From NCBI GenBank assembly GCA_904419095.1, contig CAJFQT010000081.1, forward strand, positions 1 through 6,723: a stretch of DNA of 6,723 nucleotides. Reading direction: 5' to 3'. The DNA is from an uncultured Clostridia bacterium. GTDB taxonomy: Bacteria > Bacillota > Clostridia > TANB77 > CAG-508. The notes below the pieces were generated by a model that saw only the letters and a list, made by a program, of their open reading frames with translations, had not been told where the DNA came from and ran no database searches. Of this stretch, positions 5,241 through 6,723 are shown piece after piece (the stretch's first letter is position 1; the number at the start of each line of letters is the position of its first letter). The position numbers and the translations under genes are program-made.

Positions 5241-6683
5241 ATGAGAAGAATTAATGGAATTATAATGCAATATTTTGAATGGTATTTAGATTGCAAGCAA
5301 AATTTATGGAATGATATTACAAAAAATGCAGAGCATTTGGCTGATATTGGAGTTACAGCTTTATGGTTGCCACCAGCATATAAAGGAATTGGAGGCAAAG
5401 ATGAAGTTGGCTATGGAGTTTATGATTTATATGATTTAGGAGAATTTGACCAAAAAGGCACTATAAAGACAAAATATGGTTCTAAAGATGAATATATAAA
5501 TTGTATTAGAGCCTTAAATCAAGCTGGAATCGAAGCATATGCGGATATTGTTCTTAACCATAAAATGGGAGCAGATATGCTTCAAACAATACCTGCAACA
5601 AAAGTTGATTGGGGAAATCATAATTTGCAGATTTCGAGTCAGGAAACAGTTAAAGTTGCAACTAAATTTACTTTTCCTGGTAGAAAAGGAAAATATTCTG
5701 ATTTTGATTGGAATTGGACACATTTTGATGGAATAGACTATGATGATAATACAAAAGAACATGCAATTTTTAAATTTAAAAATAAAGAATGGAATGCCGC
5801 TGTTGATGAAGAATTCGGAAATTATGACTATCTAATGGGAGCAGATATTGATTTTAAAAATCCAGAAGTTATAGAAGAATTAAATAAGTGGGGAAAATGG
5901 TATATTGAAACAACAGGAATAGATGGGGTTAGATTAGATGCTGTTAAACATATAAGTGCAGATTTTTATAGAAATTGGATACAAAAAATGAGAGATATAT
6001 CTAAAGATGAACTATTTGCGGTAGGTGAATATTGGTCTGGTGATATTTCCAAATTACATAGATATATTACAGAAACAGAAGGAAAAATTTCATTATTCGA
6101 CGTACCTTTACACTATAATCTATACAATGCTTCAAAAGATTTGAATTATGATTTATCTAAAATTTTAGAACACACTCTTGTTAAAGAAAATCCATCAAAA
6201 GCTGTAACTTTTGTAGATAATCATGATACACAACCAGGACAGAGCTTACAAAGTTTTGTTGAATCATGGTTTAAGCAAACAGCATATGCAATTATTTTAT
6301 TAAGAAATGAAGGATATCCTTGTGTATTTTACGGAGACTATTTTGGGATTGAGCATGACAAAATTCCTCATGTAAAATATATTAAAACAATAATGGAATT
6401 AAGAAAAGAAAAAGCATATGGAATGCAACATGATTATTTTGACAATGCAAATTATATAGGATGGACATTAGAAGGTGATGAAGAACATATTTCTTCAGGG
6501 TTAGCTGTAATAGCAACAAATAGAGGGTATGGAGAAAAAAGAATGTATATTGGAGAAAAGCATGCAGGAGAAAAATTTATAGATGCATTATGCAACTGCC
6601 AAGAAGAAGTTGTAATAGATGAAAAAGGTTACGGAAACTTTAAAGTAAATGAAAAATCCGCCTCTATATGGGTTAGCAGTTAG
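5241..6683 (+). CDS. Cytoplasmic alpha-amylase, GH13 subfamily 5 (AmyA/AmyS type)
   Basis: Hydrolyses internal alpha-1,4 bonds of starch, glycogen or maltodextrins. The 480 residues match the length of mature Bacillus liquefying amylase, and the chain resembles it throughout: MQYFEWYL at 9-16, LWLPPAYKG, DVGYG-like EVGYGVYDLYDLGEF, YLMGADID, and TFVDNHDTQPGQSLQS. Conserved regions and catalytic residues: ADIVLNH (calcium-ligand Asn106), GVRLDAVKH (nucleophile Asp233, His237), GEYW (acid/base Glu263) and FVDNHD (Asp329). Asp202 in ADID matches another calcium ligand. The TIM barrel runs to about residue 395, and a beta-sandwich domain C follows to the end (ASIWVSS). There is no signal peptide: the protein starts directly at the first barrel strand, so it is intracellular, as E. 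coli AmyA is. Start chosen at 5241 because AAAGAGG ends 5 bases upstream; the next ATG (5265) has no such site. It is apparently a single gene with its own promoter and a leader of about 150 bases. Confidence 0.95.
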   Translation: MRRINGIIMQYFEWYLDCKQNLWNDITKNAEHLADIGVTALWLPPAYKGIGGKDEVGYGVYDLYDLGEFDQKGTIKTKYGSKDEYINCIRALNQAGIEAYADIVLNHKMGADMLQTIPATKVDWGNHNLQISSQETVKVATKFTFPGRKGKYSDFDWNWTHFDGIDYDDNTKEHAIFKFKNKEWNAAVDEEFGNYDYLMGADIDFKNPEVIEELNKWGKWYIETTGIDGVRLDAVKHISADFYRNWIQKMRDISKDELFAVGEYWSGDISKLHRYITETEGKISLFDVPLHYNLYNASKDLNYDLSKILEHTLVKENPSKAVTFVDNHDTQPGQSLQSFVESWFKQTAYAIILLRNEGYPCVFYGDYFGIEHDKIPHVKYIKTIMELRKEKAYGMQHDYFDNANYIGWTLEGDEEHISSGLAVIATNRGYGEKRMYIGEKHAGEKFIDALCNCQEEVVIDEKGYGNFKVNEKSASIWVSS

Positions 6684-6696
6684 AATCAATTCAATA

Positions 6697-6716
6697 AAAT
6701 TAAGTATACTTAATTT
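6697..6716. repeat. Perfect AT-rich palindrome downstream of the amylase
   Basis: AAATTAAGTA is followed immediately by its reverse complement TACTTAATTT, beginning 13 bases after the amylase stop. As RNA it could form an 8-bp A/U-rich stem with a UAUA loop. That is weak for a terminator, and no long T-run follows before the window ends. It may instead be a protein-binding site. A real terminator may lie beyond the edge. Confidence 0.35.
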
Positions 6717-6723
6717 AAATTGA

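Overview
The window is AT-rich with A-ending codons (AGA, GGA, ACA, ATA), strong AGGAGG-type ribosome binding sites and the standard genetic code (TGG is used for Trp, and TAA, TAG and TGA as stops). This fits a low-GC Bacillota, most likely an anaerobic clostridium of the gut type. That is inferred from composition and gene families; no marker gene is present.

Layout. Bases 1 to about 137 read on the minus strand as the N-terminal part of a FIST-domain sensor protein. From about 138 to 782 the plus strand reads as the C-terminal part of the same kind of protein. The two pieces meet head to head, so the gene is broken by an inverted junction, which is either an assembly or amplification chimera or a real inversion. 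Plus-strand genes follow: an NAD(P)-dependent aldehyde dehydrogenase (909-2342), then 22 bases later a membrane-anchored LolA/LppX-like protein (2365-3036), and after a 185-base gap an iron-dependent alcohol dehydrogenase that closely resembles lactaldehyde reductase FucO (3222-4373). A perfect hairpin (4378-4418) separates it from a convergent minus-strand hotdog acyl-CoA thioesterase of the YbgC/FadM type (4426-4836). A 404-base intergenic region follows. It holds a 99-base near-perfect hairpin and a pair of overlapping divergent promoters. A cytoplasmic GH13_5 alpha-amylase (5241-6683) ends the window.

How the genes may work together. The aldehyde dehydrogenase and the FucO-like reductase could together dismutate an aldehyde such as lactaldehyde and balance NADH during fermentation, but the substrate of the first enzyme is not fixed by sequence. 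The amylase has no signal peptide and probably degrades internal glycogen or imported maltodextrins. The thioesterase and amylase share a divergent promoter region but no evident pathway.

No complete new system (defence locus, CRISPR array, prophage or biosynthetic cluster) is visible. The points most worth following are the inverted junction in the FIST gene, the 99-base hairpin with its GC-rich loop in the probable thioesterase leader, and two intergenic hairpins that share a TTGGGGACA core in loops rather than stems, as REP-like elements do.
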